64,000 bases of DNA, from the NCBI RefSeq assembly GCF_001613105.1, contig NZ_BDBS01000010.1:124001-188000 (forward strand). Reading direction: 5' to 3'. Each line of letters starts with the position of its first letter. Position 1 is the first letter of the stretch. The translations under genes and the position numbers were made by a program. The notes under the pieces are model-generated. The model was not told where the DNA came from. It was given only the letters and a program-made list of their open reading frames with translations, and made no database searches. This DNA is from Nocardia pseudobrasiliensis NBRC 108224. GTDB lineage: Bacteria; Actinomycetota; Actinomycetes; Mycobacteriales; Mycobacteriaceae. This document shows positions 11,000 to 19,800 of this stretch, piece after piece.

Positions 11000-11893
11000 A
11001 TGAACTCAGACATCGAATTCACCAAGGGCCACGGGACGCAGAACGATTTCGTCGTGCTGCCGGATCTCGACGTCGCGCTCGAGTTGAGCGCGGATCGGGT
11101 CGCGGCGCTGTGTGATCGGCAGCGCGGGATCGGGGCCGACGGGGTGCTGCGGGTGGCGCGGGCCGGTGCGCTGCGCGCGGCCGGGGTGCTCGAGTCGCTG
11201 CCGGAGGGCGTGGCCGAGGATGACTGGTTCATGGACTACCGCAATGCCGACGGTTCCATCGCCGAGATGTGCGGTAACGGGACGCGGGTGTTCGCCCACT
11301 ATGTGGTGGCCACCGGGCTGGACAAGCGGGACGAATTCGTGGTGGGCAGCCGGGCGGGGGCCCGTCCGGTCACCGTGCACGGCCACGACGAGGTCGTCGG
11401 GGATGTGACCGTCGCGATGGGTCCGGTGCGGACGCTCGGCGATTCCACCGCGACCGTCGGCGGACGGGCCCTGCCGGGTCTGGGTATCGATGTCGGCAAT
11501 CCGCATCTGGCCTGCGTGGATCCCGAGTTGACCGCCGCGGCGCTGGCCGCCCTCGATCTGACCGTTCCGCCCGGCTTCGATCCGAAGCTGTTCCCGCAGG
11601 GCGTCAATATCGAGATCCTCACCGCCCTCGACGACGCCCGCTCGGTGGATATGCGCGTCTACGAGCGCGGCGTGGGCGAAACCCGTTCGTGCGGAACGGG
11701 AACCGTGGCCGCGGCCGCCGCCGCCCTCACCCGCGACGGCTTCGATCTCGCGGGTGATTCCGGCGAGGTCCGGGTGCGGGTGCCGGGCGGGGAGGTGACC
11801 GTGGGGATCGACCATGGCCGGGCGACCCTGCGCGGGCCGTCGGTGCTCGTGGCGACAGGTCGTCTCGCGGGCGCCTGGTGGGCGAGTCTGTAG
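11000..11893 (+). CDS. dapF: Diaminopimelate epimerase DapF
   Basis: Converts LL- to meso-diaminopimelate for lysine and peptidoglycan synthesis, in the cytoplasm. 297 residues from the ATG at 11000, chosen because an AGGAGA ribosome site ends 2-3 nt upstream. The two catalytic cysteines are Cys91 (EMCGNGTR) and Cys231 (RSCGTGTV), and the N-terminal [11 protein letters not shown] motif is present. It follows the SpoU gene by 61 nt. The mycobacterial order miaA-dapF-hflX is kept, with a repeat array inserted after dapF. Confidence 0.96.
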   Translation: MNSDIEFTKGHGTQNDFVVLPDLDVALELSADRVAALCDRQRGIGADGVLRVARAGALRAAGVLESLPEGVAEDDWFMDYRNADGSIAEMCGNGTRVFAHYVVATGLDKRDEFVVGSRAGARPVTVHGHDEVVGDVTVAMGPVRTLGDSTATVGGRALPGLGIDVGNPHLACVDPELTAAALAALDLTVPPGFDPKLFPQGVNIEILTALDDARSVDMRVYERGVGETRSCGTGTVAAAAAALTRDGFDLAGDSGEVRVRVPGGEVTVGIDHGRATLRGPSVLVATGRLAGAWWASL

Positions 11894-11903
11894 TTCCCCA
11901 GTT

Positions 11904-12182
11904 CCTCTGCTTTCCGGCGTGCCCCGGTCTCTGCTTTCCGGCGTGCCCCGGTCTCTGCTTTCCGGCGTGCCCCGGTCTCTGCTTTCCGGCGTGCCCCGGT
12001 CTCTGTTTCCCGGCGTGCCCCGGTCTCTGTTTCCCGGCGTGCCCCGGTCTCTGTTTCCCGGCGTGCCCCGGTCTCTGTTTCCCGGCGTGCCCCGGTCTCT
12101 GTTTCCCGGCGTGCCCCGGTCTCTGTTTCCCGGCGTGCCCCGCCCTCTGTTTCCCGGCATGTCAGCCCTCCGTTTCCCGGCA
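11904..12182. repeat. 24-bp tandem repeat array, about 11 copies
   Basis: The dapF-hflX gap is filled by a tandem array of period 24. Early units read CTCTGCTTTCCGGCGTGCCC plus CGGT, later ones carry GTTTCCC instead of GCTTTCC, so there are two subtypes in blocks; the last two units are diverged. Because 24 is divisible by three, several frames stay open and give spurious 8-residue peptide repeats on both strands. A second array with the same period and similar units lies at 55524-55666. Confidence 0.9.
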
Positions 12183-12200
12183 CGTTCTTCGCCGGGGAAA
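12173..12200 (+). terminator. Hairpin closing the 24-bp repeat array
   Basis: The arms TTTCCCGGC and GCCGGGGAAA (one-base bulge) flank an acgttcttc loop. It sits after dapF and the array and 46 nt before hflX. It could stop dapF transcription, though no T-run follows. An almost identical hairpin closes the array near 55667. Confidence 0.5.
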
Positions 12201-12246
12201 TAAGTCGGATGCGCCCTGTCGTTGAGTCGTGGGACCATGGAGGCGT

Positions 12247-13740
12247 ATGAGGAAATCAGAGACGTACGAGTTCACGCCCATCGAGGAGCTCGACAACGAG
12301 CAGGACGGTAACGGCTGGGCGCCGGAACCGACCGTCGGCGAGCTGCAGCTCGACGAGCGCAGCGCACTGCGCCGCGTCGCCGGGCTGTCGACCGAACTCA
12401 CCGATATCACCGAGGTCGAATACCGCCAGCTGCGCCTCGAGCGCGTCGTACTGGTCGGGGTATGGACCGAGGGCAATGCGGCGCGCGCCGAGGCCGATAT
12501 GGCCGAACTCGCCGCACTGGCCGAGACCGCGGGCTCGCAGGTGCTGGACGCGTTGATCCAGCGCCGCGACAAGCCGGATCCGGCCACCTACATCGGTTCC
12601 GGTAAGGCCGACGAGTTGCGTGCCGTCGTGCTCGACACCGGCGCCGATACCGTGATCTGCGATGGTGAACTGACCCCCGCGCAGCTGACCGCGCTGGAGA
12701 AGGTCGTCAAGGTCAAGGTCATCGACCGCACCGCGCTGATCCTGGACATCTTCGCCCAGCACGCCACCTCCCGCGAGGGCAAGGCGCAGGTCTCGCTGGC
12801 CCAGATGGAGTACATGCTGCCGCGCCTGCGCGGCTGGGGTGAGTCGATGTCGCGGCAGGCCGGTGGTCGCGCCGGCGGCAGCGGCGGCGGCGTGGGTCTG
12901 CGCGGTCCGGGTGAGACCAAGATCGAAACCGATCGCCGCCGCATTCGCGAGCGGATGGCCAAGCTGCGCCGCGAGATCCGTGAGATGAAGACCGCGCGCG
13001 ACACCAAGCGCGGCCGCCGCGACGCCAGTGGCATTCCGGCCGTGGCGATCGTCGGCTACACCAACGCCGGGAAATCCAGCCTGATGAACGCGCTCACCGG
13101 CGCGGGCATTCTGGTACAGGACGCGCTGTTCGCGACCCTGGATCCGACCACCCGCCGAGCCGCCCTCGAGGACGGCCGCGAGGTCGTGTTCACCGATACC
13201 GTCGGCTTCGTGCGACATCTGCCCACCCAGCTGGTCGAGGCGTTCCGGTCCACCCTCGAGGAGGTCACCGGCGCGGATCTGCTGCTGCATGTGGTGGACG
13301 GCTCGGATCCGATGCCCGATCTGCAGATCAAGGCCGTGCGCGAGGTGATCGCCGACGTGCTGCGCGAATCCGAGGCGACCGCGCCGCCGGAACTGCTGGT
13401 GGTCAACAAGATCGACGCGCTGGACGCGACCGATCTGGCGCATCTGCGGGCCCAGTTGCCCAATGCGGTCTTCGTCTCGGCGCGCACGGGCCGCGGTCTC
13501 GGGGAGCTGCGCGATCGACTCGGCGATATCCTCGGCAAACTGGATGTCGAGGTCAGTGTGCTGCTGCCCTATTCGCGCGGCGATCTGCTCGCCCGGGTGC
13601 ATTCCGACGGCCGGATCCTCGAGTCCAGCCACGAGGAGGGTGGCACCCTGGTGCGCGCGAAGGTGCCGCACGCATTGGTCGGGGCGTTGACTCCGTACGC
13701 GTTCGCGAGTACCAACGGCGCTGCGAGCCAACCGGGCTGA
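12247..13740 (+). CDS. hflX: GTPase HflX
   Basis: Ribosome-binding GTPase that rescues or splits stalled 50S/70S ribosomes under stress. 497 residues from the ATG at 12247, preceded by GGAGG with short spacing; a GTG at 12229 would add six residues. The N-terminal HflX domain (YIGSGKADEL, VIDRTALILDIFAQHA), the Gly-rich linker and RGPGETKIETDRRRI precede the G domain: G1 GYTNAGKSS, DTVGF G3 and NKID G4. Follows dapF as in mycobacteria, separated by the repeat array. Confidence 0.95.
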   Translation: MRKSETYEFTPIEELDNEQDGNGWAPEPTVGELQLDERSALRRVAGLSTELTDITEVEYRQLRLERVVLVGVWTEGNAARAEADMAELAALAETAGSQVLDALIQRRDKPDPATYIGSGKADELRAVVLDTGADTVICDGELTPAQLTALEKVVKVKVIDRTALILDIFAQHATSREGKAQVSLAQMEYMLPRLRGWGESMSRQAGGRAGGSGGGVGLRGPGETKIETDRRRIRERMAKLRREIREMKTARDTKRGRRDASGIPAVAIVGYTNAGKSSLMNALTGAGILVQDALFATLDPTTRRAALEDGREVVFTDTVGFVRHLPTQLVEAFRSTLEEVTGADLLLHVVDGSDPMPDLQIKAVREVIADVLRESEATAPPELLVVNKIDALDATDLAHLRAQLPNAVFVSARTGRGLGELRDRLGDILGKLDVEVSVLLPYSRGDLLARVHSDGRILESSHEEGGTLVRAKVPHALVGALTPYAFASTNGAASQPG

Positions 13741-13815
13741 CGGTTTCGTATTCTGTGCCTGCCTGCCGTTTTCGTTACCATGGCGTTATTGAAAACGAAT
13801 GCAGGGAGGGTGCTT

Positions 13816-14676
13816 TTGTCCGGAAACGATTCCCCGGCAACACGACTCAGCGACGGTGCGCCGTTGCACATGTCGTGGAGTGAGGTCGATCGGCTGATCG
13901 CCGACGCGCTGACCGCACCCGTGCGGGCTTGGACCAGTCCGCGCTTCTATGGACTGGACAACATCCCCGACGACGGCCCGGTGCTGCTGGTCGGCAATCA
14001 CACCCTGCTCGGCGGGGTGGACGCGCCGCTGCTGGTGCACGAAATCCTGCTCCGCCGTGGACGTCTGGTGCGCGGCCTGGCGGAGAACGTGTTGATGCGG
14101 CTGCCTCCGGTGCGCGATCTGGTGCATCGGATGGGCAGCGTGCGCGGCAATCGCGGCAACTGCCGCACGCTGCTGGCCAACGGTGAGGCGGTGATCGTCT
14201 TTCCGGGCGGCGGCCGGGAAGCCATGCGCCGCAAGGGGGAGAAGTACGTCCTCAAGTGGGAGGGACGCACCGGCTTCGCGCGCATGGCGATCGAATCGGG
14301 CGCGCCGATCCTGCCGGTGGCCATGATCGGCGCGGACGATGTGTTCGATGTGGTCTTCGACGGCGACCATCCGGTCATGTGGCCGCTGCGCCGGACCGTG
14401 GAGGCGCTGGGCATCCGCCGTGAACTCACCCCGCCGCTGATGCGCGGGCTCGGGCCGACCTGGATTCCGCGTCCGGAACGGTTCTACTACTCGGTCGGCT
14501 CGCCGATCGAGACCACGCCGTGGTCGGAGGCCGACGATGTGGACGCGGCCGCGGCCGAACTGCAGGCGGTCGTGCGCAAGGCGCTCGAGGAGGAGTTGAA
14601 GTTCCTGCTCGACGAGCGCGAGCGCGACTCCGGGCGCACGCTGTGGGGGCGGGTGCGCGGCGCGGTCGGCGTTTGA
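13816..14676 (+). CDS. Lysophospholipid acyltransferase family protein (PlsC/DAGAT-like)
   Basis: Membrane-associated acyltransferase of glycerolipid metabolism. The acceptor motif is NHTLLGGVD, longer than the classic NHx4D and typical of the DAGAT/phytyl-ester-synthase branch; FPGGGREAMRRKGEKYVLKW is the second family signature. About 286 residues from a TTG at 13816, chosen because GGGAGG lies 6 nt upstream; an in-frame ATG at 13780 with no ribosome site would add 12 residues. Acyl acceptor is unknown; a lipid or wax-ester role is likely in this lineage. An intrinsic terminator follows. Confidence 0.82.
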   Translation: MSGNDSPATRLSDGAPLHMSWSEVDRLIADALTAPVRAWTSPRFYGLDNIPDDGPVLLVGNHTLLGGVDAPLLVHEILLRRGRLVRGLAENVLMRLPPVRDLVHRMGSVRGNRGNCRTLLANGEAVIVFPGGGREAMRRKGEKYVLKWEGRTGFARMAIESGAPILPVAMIGADDVFDVVFDGDHPVMWPLRRTVEALGIRRELTPPLMRGLGPTWIPRPERFYYSVGSPIETTPWSEADDVDAAAAELQAVVRKALEEELKFLLDERERDSGRTLWGRVRGAVGV

Positions 14677-14715
14677 GGTTTACCGCCGTTCAGGTCGCCA
14701 ACGATGTCGATCTGA

Positions 14716-14744
14716 CCCTCACCTTCAAAGGTGAGGGCATTTTT
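14716..14744 (+). terminator. Intrinsic terminator after the acyltransferase gene
   Basis: CCCTCACC and GGTGAGGG form a perfect 8-bp stem around a ttcaaa loop (14716-14737), followed by CATTTTT. It lies 40 nt after the acyltransferase stop and separates it from the acyl-CoA dehydrogenase gene. Confidence 0.8.
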
Positions 14745-14821
14745 ATGCCGTCCGAAGTGAACGACGATTCGACTTCCGGGTACCGTAGTGGCCAAGCCGA
14801 TGTTGTCACTGGGAGGTTGGC

Positions 14822-15967
14822 GTGGAGCGCACTCTTTTCGAGCCCGAGCATGAGCTGTTTCGGGAATCGTTTCGCAAGTTTCTCGATCAGCACGTCGCAT
14901 CCCGGCACGCGCAGTGGGAAGAACAGGGCATCGTCGATCGCGAGGTCTGGCTGGAGGCCGGTAAGCAGGGTTTCCTCGGTATGGCGGTGCCGGAGGAATT
15001 CGGCGGCGGGGGCGTGAAGGACTTCCGCTACAACGCGATCGTCACCGAGGAGGTGACCAAGGCGCAGTACTCCGGACTGGGTTTCGGACTGCACAACGAT
15101 GTCATCGCGCCCTATCTGCTCGAGCTGGCCAATGAGGAGCAGAAGCGACGCTGGCTGCCTCCGTTCTGTTCCGGCGAGCTGATCACCGCCATCGCGATGA
15201 CCGAACCCGGCACCGGTTCGGATCTGCAAGGCATCAAGACCCGCGCGGTCAAGGACGGCGACGACTGGATCCTCAACGGCGCCAAGACCTTCATCACCAA
15301 CGGCATCAACTCCGATATCGTGATCGTGGTCGCGCAGACCGACCCCGAGAAGGGCGCGCTGGGCTTCTCGCTGCTGGTGGTCGAACGCGGCATGCCCGGT
15401 TTCGAACGCGGCCGCAATCTCGACAAGATCGGGCTCAAGGCCCAGGACACCGCCGAGCTGAGCTTCACCGACGTCCGGGTGCCCGGTAAGAATCTGCTCG
15501 GTACCGAGGGCCAGGGCTTCATCCACCTGATGCAGAACCTCCCGCAGGAGCGACTGTCGATCGCGGTGATGGCCGTCGCCGCCATGGAGGGCTGCCTGGA
15601 GACCACGATCCAATACGTCCGCGACCGCAAGGCATTCGGCAAACCCATTGGCGCCCAGCAGAACACGCGCTTCGTACTCGCCGAACTGGCCACCAAGACC
15701 ACCGCGGTCCGAGTCTTCGTCGACCGCTGCATCGAATTACTCAACCAGGAAAAGCTCACCGCCGAGGAAGCCGCCATGGCCAAGTGGTGGAGCACCGAGG
15801 AACAACTCGACCTGATCACCAAATGCCTGCAACTGCACGGCGGCTACGGCTACATGCGCGAATACCCGATCGCCAAGGCGTACATGGACGCTCGCGTACA
15901 AACCATCTACGGCGGGACGACCGAGATCATGAAGGAGATCATCGGGCGTTCGCTGAAACTGTCCTGA
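14822..15967 (+). CDS. Acyl-CoA dehydrogenase
   Basis: FAD enzyme that oxidises acyl-CoA to trans-2-enoyl-CoA in beta-oxidation or lipid turnover. 381 residues, full length, starting at a GTG at 14822 (VERTLFEPEHELFRESFRKF) with GGGAGG about 7 nt upstream. Visible motifs are the FAD/substrate segment AIAMTEPGTGSDLQGIKT, WILNGAKTFITNG, the helix RDRKAFGKPIG, and the C-terminal LHGGYGYMREYPIAKAYMDAR and YGGTTEIMKEIIGRSL. The last ~47 coding bases are the left copy of an attachment-site repeat: two integrative elements lie immediately downstream, and the gene is left intact. Confidence 0.94.
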   Translation: MERTLFEPEHELFRESFRKFLDQHVASRHAQWEEQGIVDREVWLEAGKQGFLGMAVPEEFGGGGVKDFRYNAIVTEEVTKAQYSGLGFGLHNDVIAPYLLELANEEQKRRWLPPFCSGELITAIAMTEPGTGSDLQGIKTRAVKDGDDWILNGAKTFITNGINSDIVIVVAQTDPEKGALGFSLLVVERGMPGFERGRNLDKIGLKAQDTAELSFTDVRVPGKNLLGTEGQGFIHLMQNLPQERLSIAVMAVAAMEGCLETTIQYVRDRKAFGKPIGAQQNTRFVLAELATKTTAVRVFVDRCIELLNQEKLTAEEAAMAKWWSTEEQLDLITKCLQLHGGYGYMREYPIAKAYMDARVQTIYGGTTEIMKEIIGRSLKLS

Positions 15968-15983
15968 TCAGAGGCGGTTTCGG
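15921..15983. other. Attachment-site repeat copy 1 (left end of island)
   Basis: This 63-bp stretch spans the 3' end and stop of the acyl-CoA dehydrogenase gene and is identical to 25604-25666. The first 57 bp match 40344-40400 with one mismatch (A to C). Homology with copy 2 continues past the identical core into the integrase 3' end. I read it as attL of a site-specific integration into a protein-coding gene. Confidence 0.88.
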
Positions 15984-15986
15984 CGC

Positions 15987-16048
15987 CTAGGAGGCGGCCG
16001 CTGTCCCGTCTGTGTCCCGTCTCAGGTCTGAAACTCGTTCGTTTCCAA
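15987..16048 (-). pseudogene. Integrase 3'-end remnant
   Basis: Minus-strand codons reading ERVSDLRRDTDGTAAAS then TAG match the tail of the integrase at 25667-26600, where a 10-bp deletion changed the frame. Only the last ~18-20 codons remain; homology stops exactly where the CRISPR-like repeat begins at 16049. It shows that element 1 once carried the same integrase, and that the intact integrase ended beside the attachment site. Confidence 0.7.
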
Positions 16049-16077
16049 GTGCTCCCCGCACGCGCGGGGATGAGCAC
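16049..16077 (+). repeat. Solitary type I-E CRISPR-like repeat
   Basis: A 29-nt unit beginning GTGCTCCCCGCACG and ending GGGGATGAGCAC has the length, inner CCCCGC/GCGGGG stem and GATGAG-type end of actinobacterial type I-E CRISPR repeats. Its outer GTGCTC/GAGCAC arms also pair, and TTTTTCG follows, so it could work as a terminator. I find no second copy and no cas gene in the window. Confidence 0.5.
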
Positions 16078-16156
16078 TTTTTCGCCAGGCTCGAGTTCGA
16101 GACCGAGCTGGGCTCCAACAGTGGTCCGAACTGCAGAGGGTTCGTCGGTGGCATGC

Positions 16157-16346
16157 GCTAGCGTCTGCCTCGGAAGATCGGCTCTCGATAACAGTCCTGC
16201 CGATGTGTTCAACTCCGCTGAAAGTGGGTTTCGTGCACCGGCATCGGTTCAGCACCCGCGCTGAGGCACGCTTGAAGATCGTCACCTGGATCGCAAGGTT
16301 CTACAACCCGGCCCGGCGGCGCTCTCGGCCTGGCGGCTGTCACTGA
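16157..16346 (+). pseudogene. IS3-family transposase OrfB remnant
   Basis: Two frames together read like the C-terminal third of an IS3 OrfB: SALDNSPADVFNSA in one frame, then LKVGFVHRHRFSTRAEARLK and IVTWIARFYNPARRRS in the next, ending at TGA 16344-16346. The DN...AE-like stretch, the HRxxFxTRAEAR block and the WIxxFYNxxRRRS block are family hallmarks. A frameshift near 16215 and loss of the 5' part make it nonfunctional. No terminal inverted repeats found. Confidence 0.7.
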
Positions 16347-16885
16347 TCGACGACGAGACTCACATGACGGCCGTTCGTTCAGCGGTCGGAGTGGCCTGGT
16401 CGCGAGACCGGCCCGCATAAAGGGGCCACCCTCCATGCATCGAGGGGATTGACACAACCCCTAGCGTGCTGGGAGGGAGTTTTTTGAAGAATTCTGTCCG
16501 AGATCAGTTGTGGCCCAGTCAGTTCGAATCGTTCAAGGTGAGGCGTCGATCTAGAGGGCTACTTCGTGGGCGAGGTGTTGAAAGCCCAGCGTGATGGACC
16601 GTCGGTCGTGCTGCGTGTCCCTATATCGAGGGCGAAGTTCATAGCAACGGGACCGTTATGTGGGCTGGCACGACCAGGCGGCGCGGTGAGTCGCAATGTG
16701 CGCGGCACCCCTAGGGCTGGATCGTAGGCACGTCATCGAGTCCACTTCGCGGCCGGTTGGTATGTGCTCCAATAGCAACGACAGTCGAGCCGTGTCGTGC
16801 AGTAGCGCAACGGGTTTCGTCAGTCTCAAAGTCACTTCCGGGGGCCGCACGGTGGCGCGTCGGGTGAATATGGAGGGGGTTCTCG
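16347..16885. other. Non-coding stretch before the RHS gene
   Basis: About 540 bp without a convincing gene on either strand; the short open frames have no coding character I recognise. It should contain the promoter of the RHS gene. A TTGACA at 16449 is visible but has no good -10 partner. Confidence 0.4.
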
Positions 16886-19800
16886 ATGTGGAAGATTGCG
16901 TGGACTTTCAAGGGTAGATCCCGATGGTCGATGTGGCTGCGGATAAGTGTGGTCGTGGTGGCTGTCGCGCTGGTAGCGACGATGACGCAGGTGATCGTGT
17001 CGCATCTTTCAAGCCCGAAATCGCCTGTGGTTCCGCTGCTTTCGCCTGTGTCTGGGCCCACGCTCGATACTTCGCCTGCGCCCGCGGCAGACTTCGCGCC
17101 GCTGGCCGGGGCGGGTGGGACGAGGGCGAGTTTCGATCCGAAGACATCGAAGGAGTCGGGCCGATCGGAACGGTCGGTCGAGTACACCAACTCCAGCGGC
17201 ACCCGCTCGGTGGCATTGTCCCCATCTCCGGTGAGTGTGCCCGACTCGCGGGGCGGTTGGGCTTCGCCTGATACCCGGGTGACAGAGGGCAAGAATTCGA
17301 AGGCCGCGACATCGGTAATCGCGGGTGGCAGTGTGGGATTCGCGGAGTCGGGCGATGATTCGTCGCTCGTGCGGATCGACCGCAACGGCACCGCGGTCAC
17401 GATGGCGCTGCAGGGGGCCACCAAATCTCACCGGACGGCGGCCGATTCGACCGTGACCTATGCGGACGTGCTGGCGGGGACGGACTTGACGTACACACTG
17501 TCGCAGGGGGAGGTCAAGGAGTCGCTGATCGTGAAGTCGCCGACCGGGGTCGGTGAGGGGCAGTGGGTGTTCCGGATGAGCGCCGGCGCATTGACCCCAA
17601 AGGTGCAGGGCGACACTGTCGTGCTCACCGACGCATCCGGGGCAGTCGTGGCGGGTTTGCCGCCGGTCTCGGTGTGGGATTCGCCCGCAGCCGGCAAGTC
17701 GCCGGCTCGTGCCGGTGGAGCGTACGCGCTTGCGCGCCAGGGTGACTCGTGGTCGCTGACGGTATCGGTGGACAAGAAGTGGCTGACTGACAAGGCCCGG
17801 CGGTTCCCGATCACGATCGATCCGACCTACACCTACGGCTTCGACAAGCAGCCCTCGACGATCGCGTTCCGCTCCGACGGCAGTGCGGGATGTGAGAGCA
17901 CCTGCGGCATCGCGATCGGAAACTCCCGCCCCAATAATCAGAACCTGTTGTGGCGCTCGGGGTTCCGGTTCGACTTCACCCCGGTCGCCGGAAAAATGGT
18001 GGTCGGGGCGCGGCTGGATTTCCAACGTACGGGTACCGATGGGACGTCGAAGTCGTTCACCTCGACGGTGTCGAAGGCGGGCAGTCCGCTCGGGTTCGGC
18101 GCGGTGGGGGAGGCGTTGGCGTCCGGGCCGATCGGGGACGGCGGGACGATGCAGTCCAAGGCGTTGACCGAGTTCGTCGCCGGCCGGGTCGCGGCCAACG
18201 ACACCAACGCCTGGTTCATGCTGGCCGGGAGCGAAACCGACGAGGTCTCCTACAAGCAGTTGCGGGTGCGGTTGATCGTCGACTACGGCACCGCTGCACC
18301 GGAATCGGCGATGGTCGGGCCCGTGGACGACGCAGTGTTGTCGACCCTTACTCCGACGCTGCAATCCAGCGCGGTGAGCAATCCGTCCGGGGACGCGACG
18401 CAATATTGCTTCAAGATCTCCACCGGGGTGGACGGCCGCTCGGGCAGTGTCGTGGATTCCGGTTGCTTGGATGCGCCGTCGTGGACGGTGCCGCGGTATG
18501 TGTTGCACGACGGTGGTCGCTACACGTGGACCGTCGATACCGCGATCAAGGGTGGGGTGACGACGACCCCGGCGCATTGGGTGGGGCATTTCCGGGTCGA
18601 TCAGCGCATCGGGGCACCCGGGCCGGTACCCACCGACACGATCGGGCCGGTGCAGGTGAACCTGTTCAACGGCAACGCTCACACCGAGGTCAGCGGCCCA
18701 GGATTCACAGCCGTCGGCGGGAATGCGGGGGTGAAGTTCACCTACAACTCCCAAGCCGGTGAAGCGCATGGGATGCGGGCGTCGTATTTCAACGATTCCC
18801 GACACAACGGCACCCCCGACGACGCACCGGTCCTGGTGCGTGGCGAGTCGCAGGTGAATCTGAATTGGTCGACCCCGTTGACGAACCCGAACGGGTCGCT
18901 GGTGCCAGGAGCATGGGAATCCCGCACGCGGCCACCGGCATTGGCGCCGGACTGGTACGTGATCCGATGGGAGGGCTACTTCCAAGCCGAGGATCCCGGG
19001 AACTATCAGTTCACCGGTGCGCACATTGATGGCGCGAAGATCTGGGTGAACGACAAACTGATCTATGACCACCCCGACCGGTTCAACATCGACCAGATCA
19101 AAACCGGATTGGACGGCTGGACCGATGCGATCGCTCTGAAGCAGAACCAGCGTGTCCCGGTGAAAGTGGAGTTGTATCACCGCAGTCTGGATCCGGGCGT
19201 GATGCAGTTGTGGGTGCGGCCCGACCCGGTGCGGTCGAAGATCGCCGAGACCGAATCGCTGTTCCCGCAGGATGTTTCGCCGCTGCCGCCGGGCTGGCAG
19301 CTCGCCGCACCCGCCAGCGGCTACACCCACGCCGAACTGCTCGACGGCGCGGTGGTGCTGACCGACACCGCGGGCGGCGCGCACTCCTGGGCACGCACCG
19401 CCGGTGGATACGCACCACCACCGGACGAGGATGGAGTGCTCGCGTTCGACGCGAACGGCCGGATCTCGGTCACCGAGAACGGTGTGGTGTCGCTGTTCAA
19501 CCCCGACGGCACCCTGGCCGCGGTGTCGACGGTGCTGGACAGCAAGAAACCTGCTGCGCTGCAATACGTTTACGCTGGCACTCCGCCACGGCTGACGCAG
19601 ATCAAAGACCCGGTATCGGGCCGGTCACACACGCTGTCGTACAACATCGACAACAGCGACTCCTGCTACGGCGGCGCGACCAAACCCCAGGGCGCGACGA
19701 GCGCGCCGCAGGGCAAGTTGTGTCGGATCATCTACTGGGACGGCACCGAGACCCGTCTCTGGTATGACCGGTTGACTTTGCAGCGGATCGAGAATCCCGG

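Noticed and set aside
11659..12183. Minus-strand ORF made of an 8-residue peptide repeat
   Set aside because: It is produced by the 24-bp DNA repeat, whose length is a multiple of three; several frames on both strands stay open, and no start or ribosome site supports a gene.
16049..16264. CRISPR array
   Set aside because: Only one repeat-like unit is present, without a second repeat, spacer series or cas genes; reported as a solitary repeat instead.
17009..19564. 851-codon ORF antisense to the RHS gene
   Set aside because: High-GC shadow frame with His/Arg/Pro-rich content and no domains; the plus-strand frame carries clear YD, PA14 and RHS motifs.
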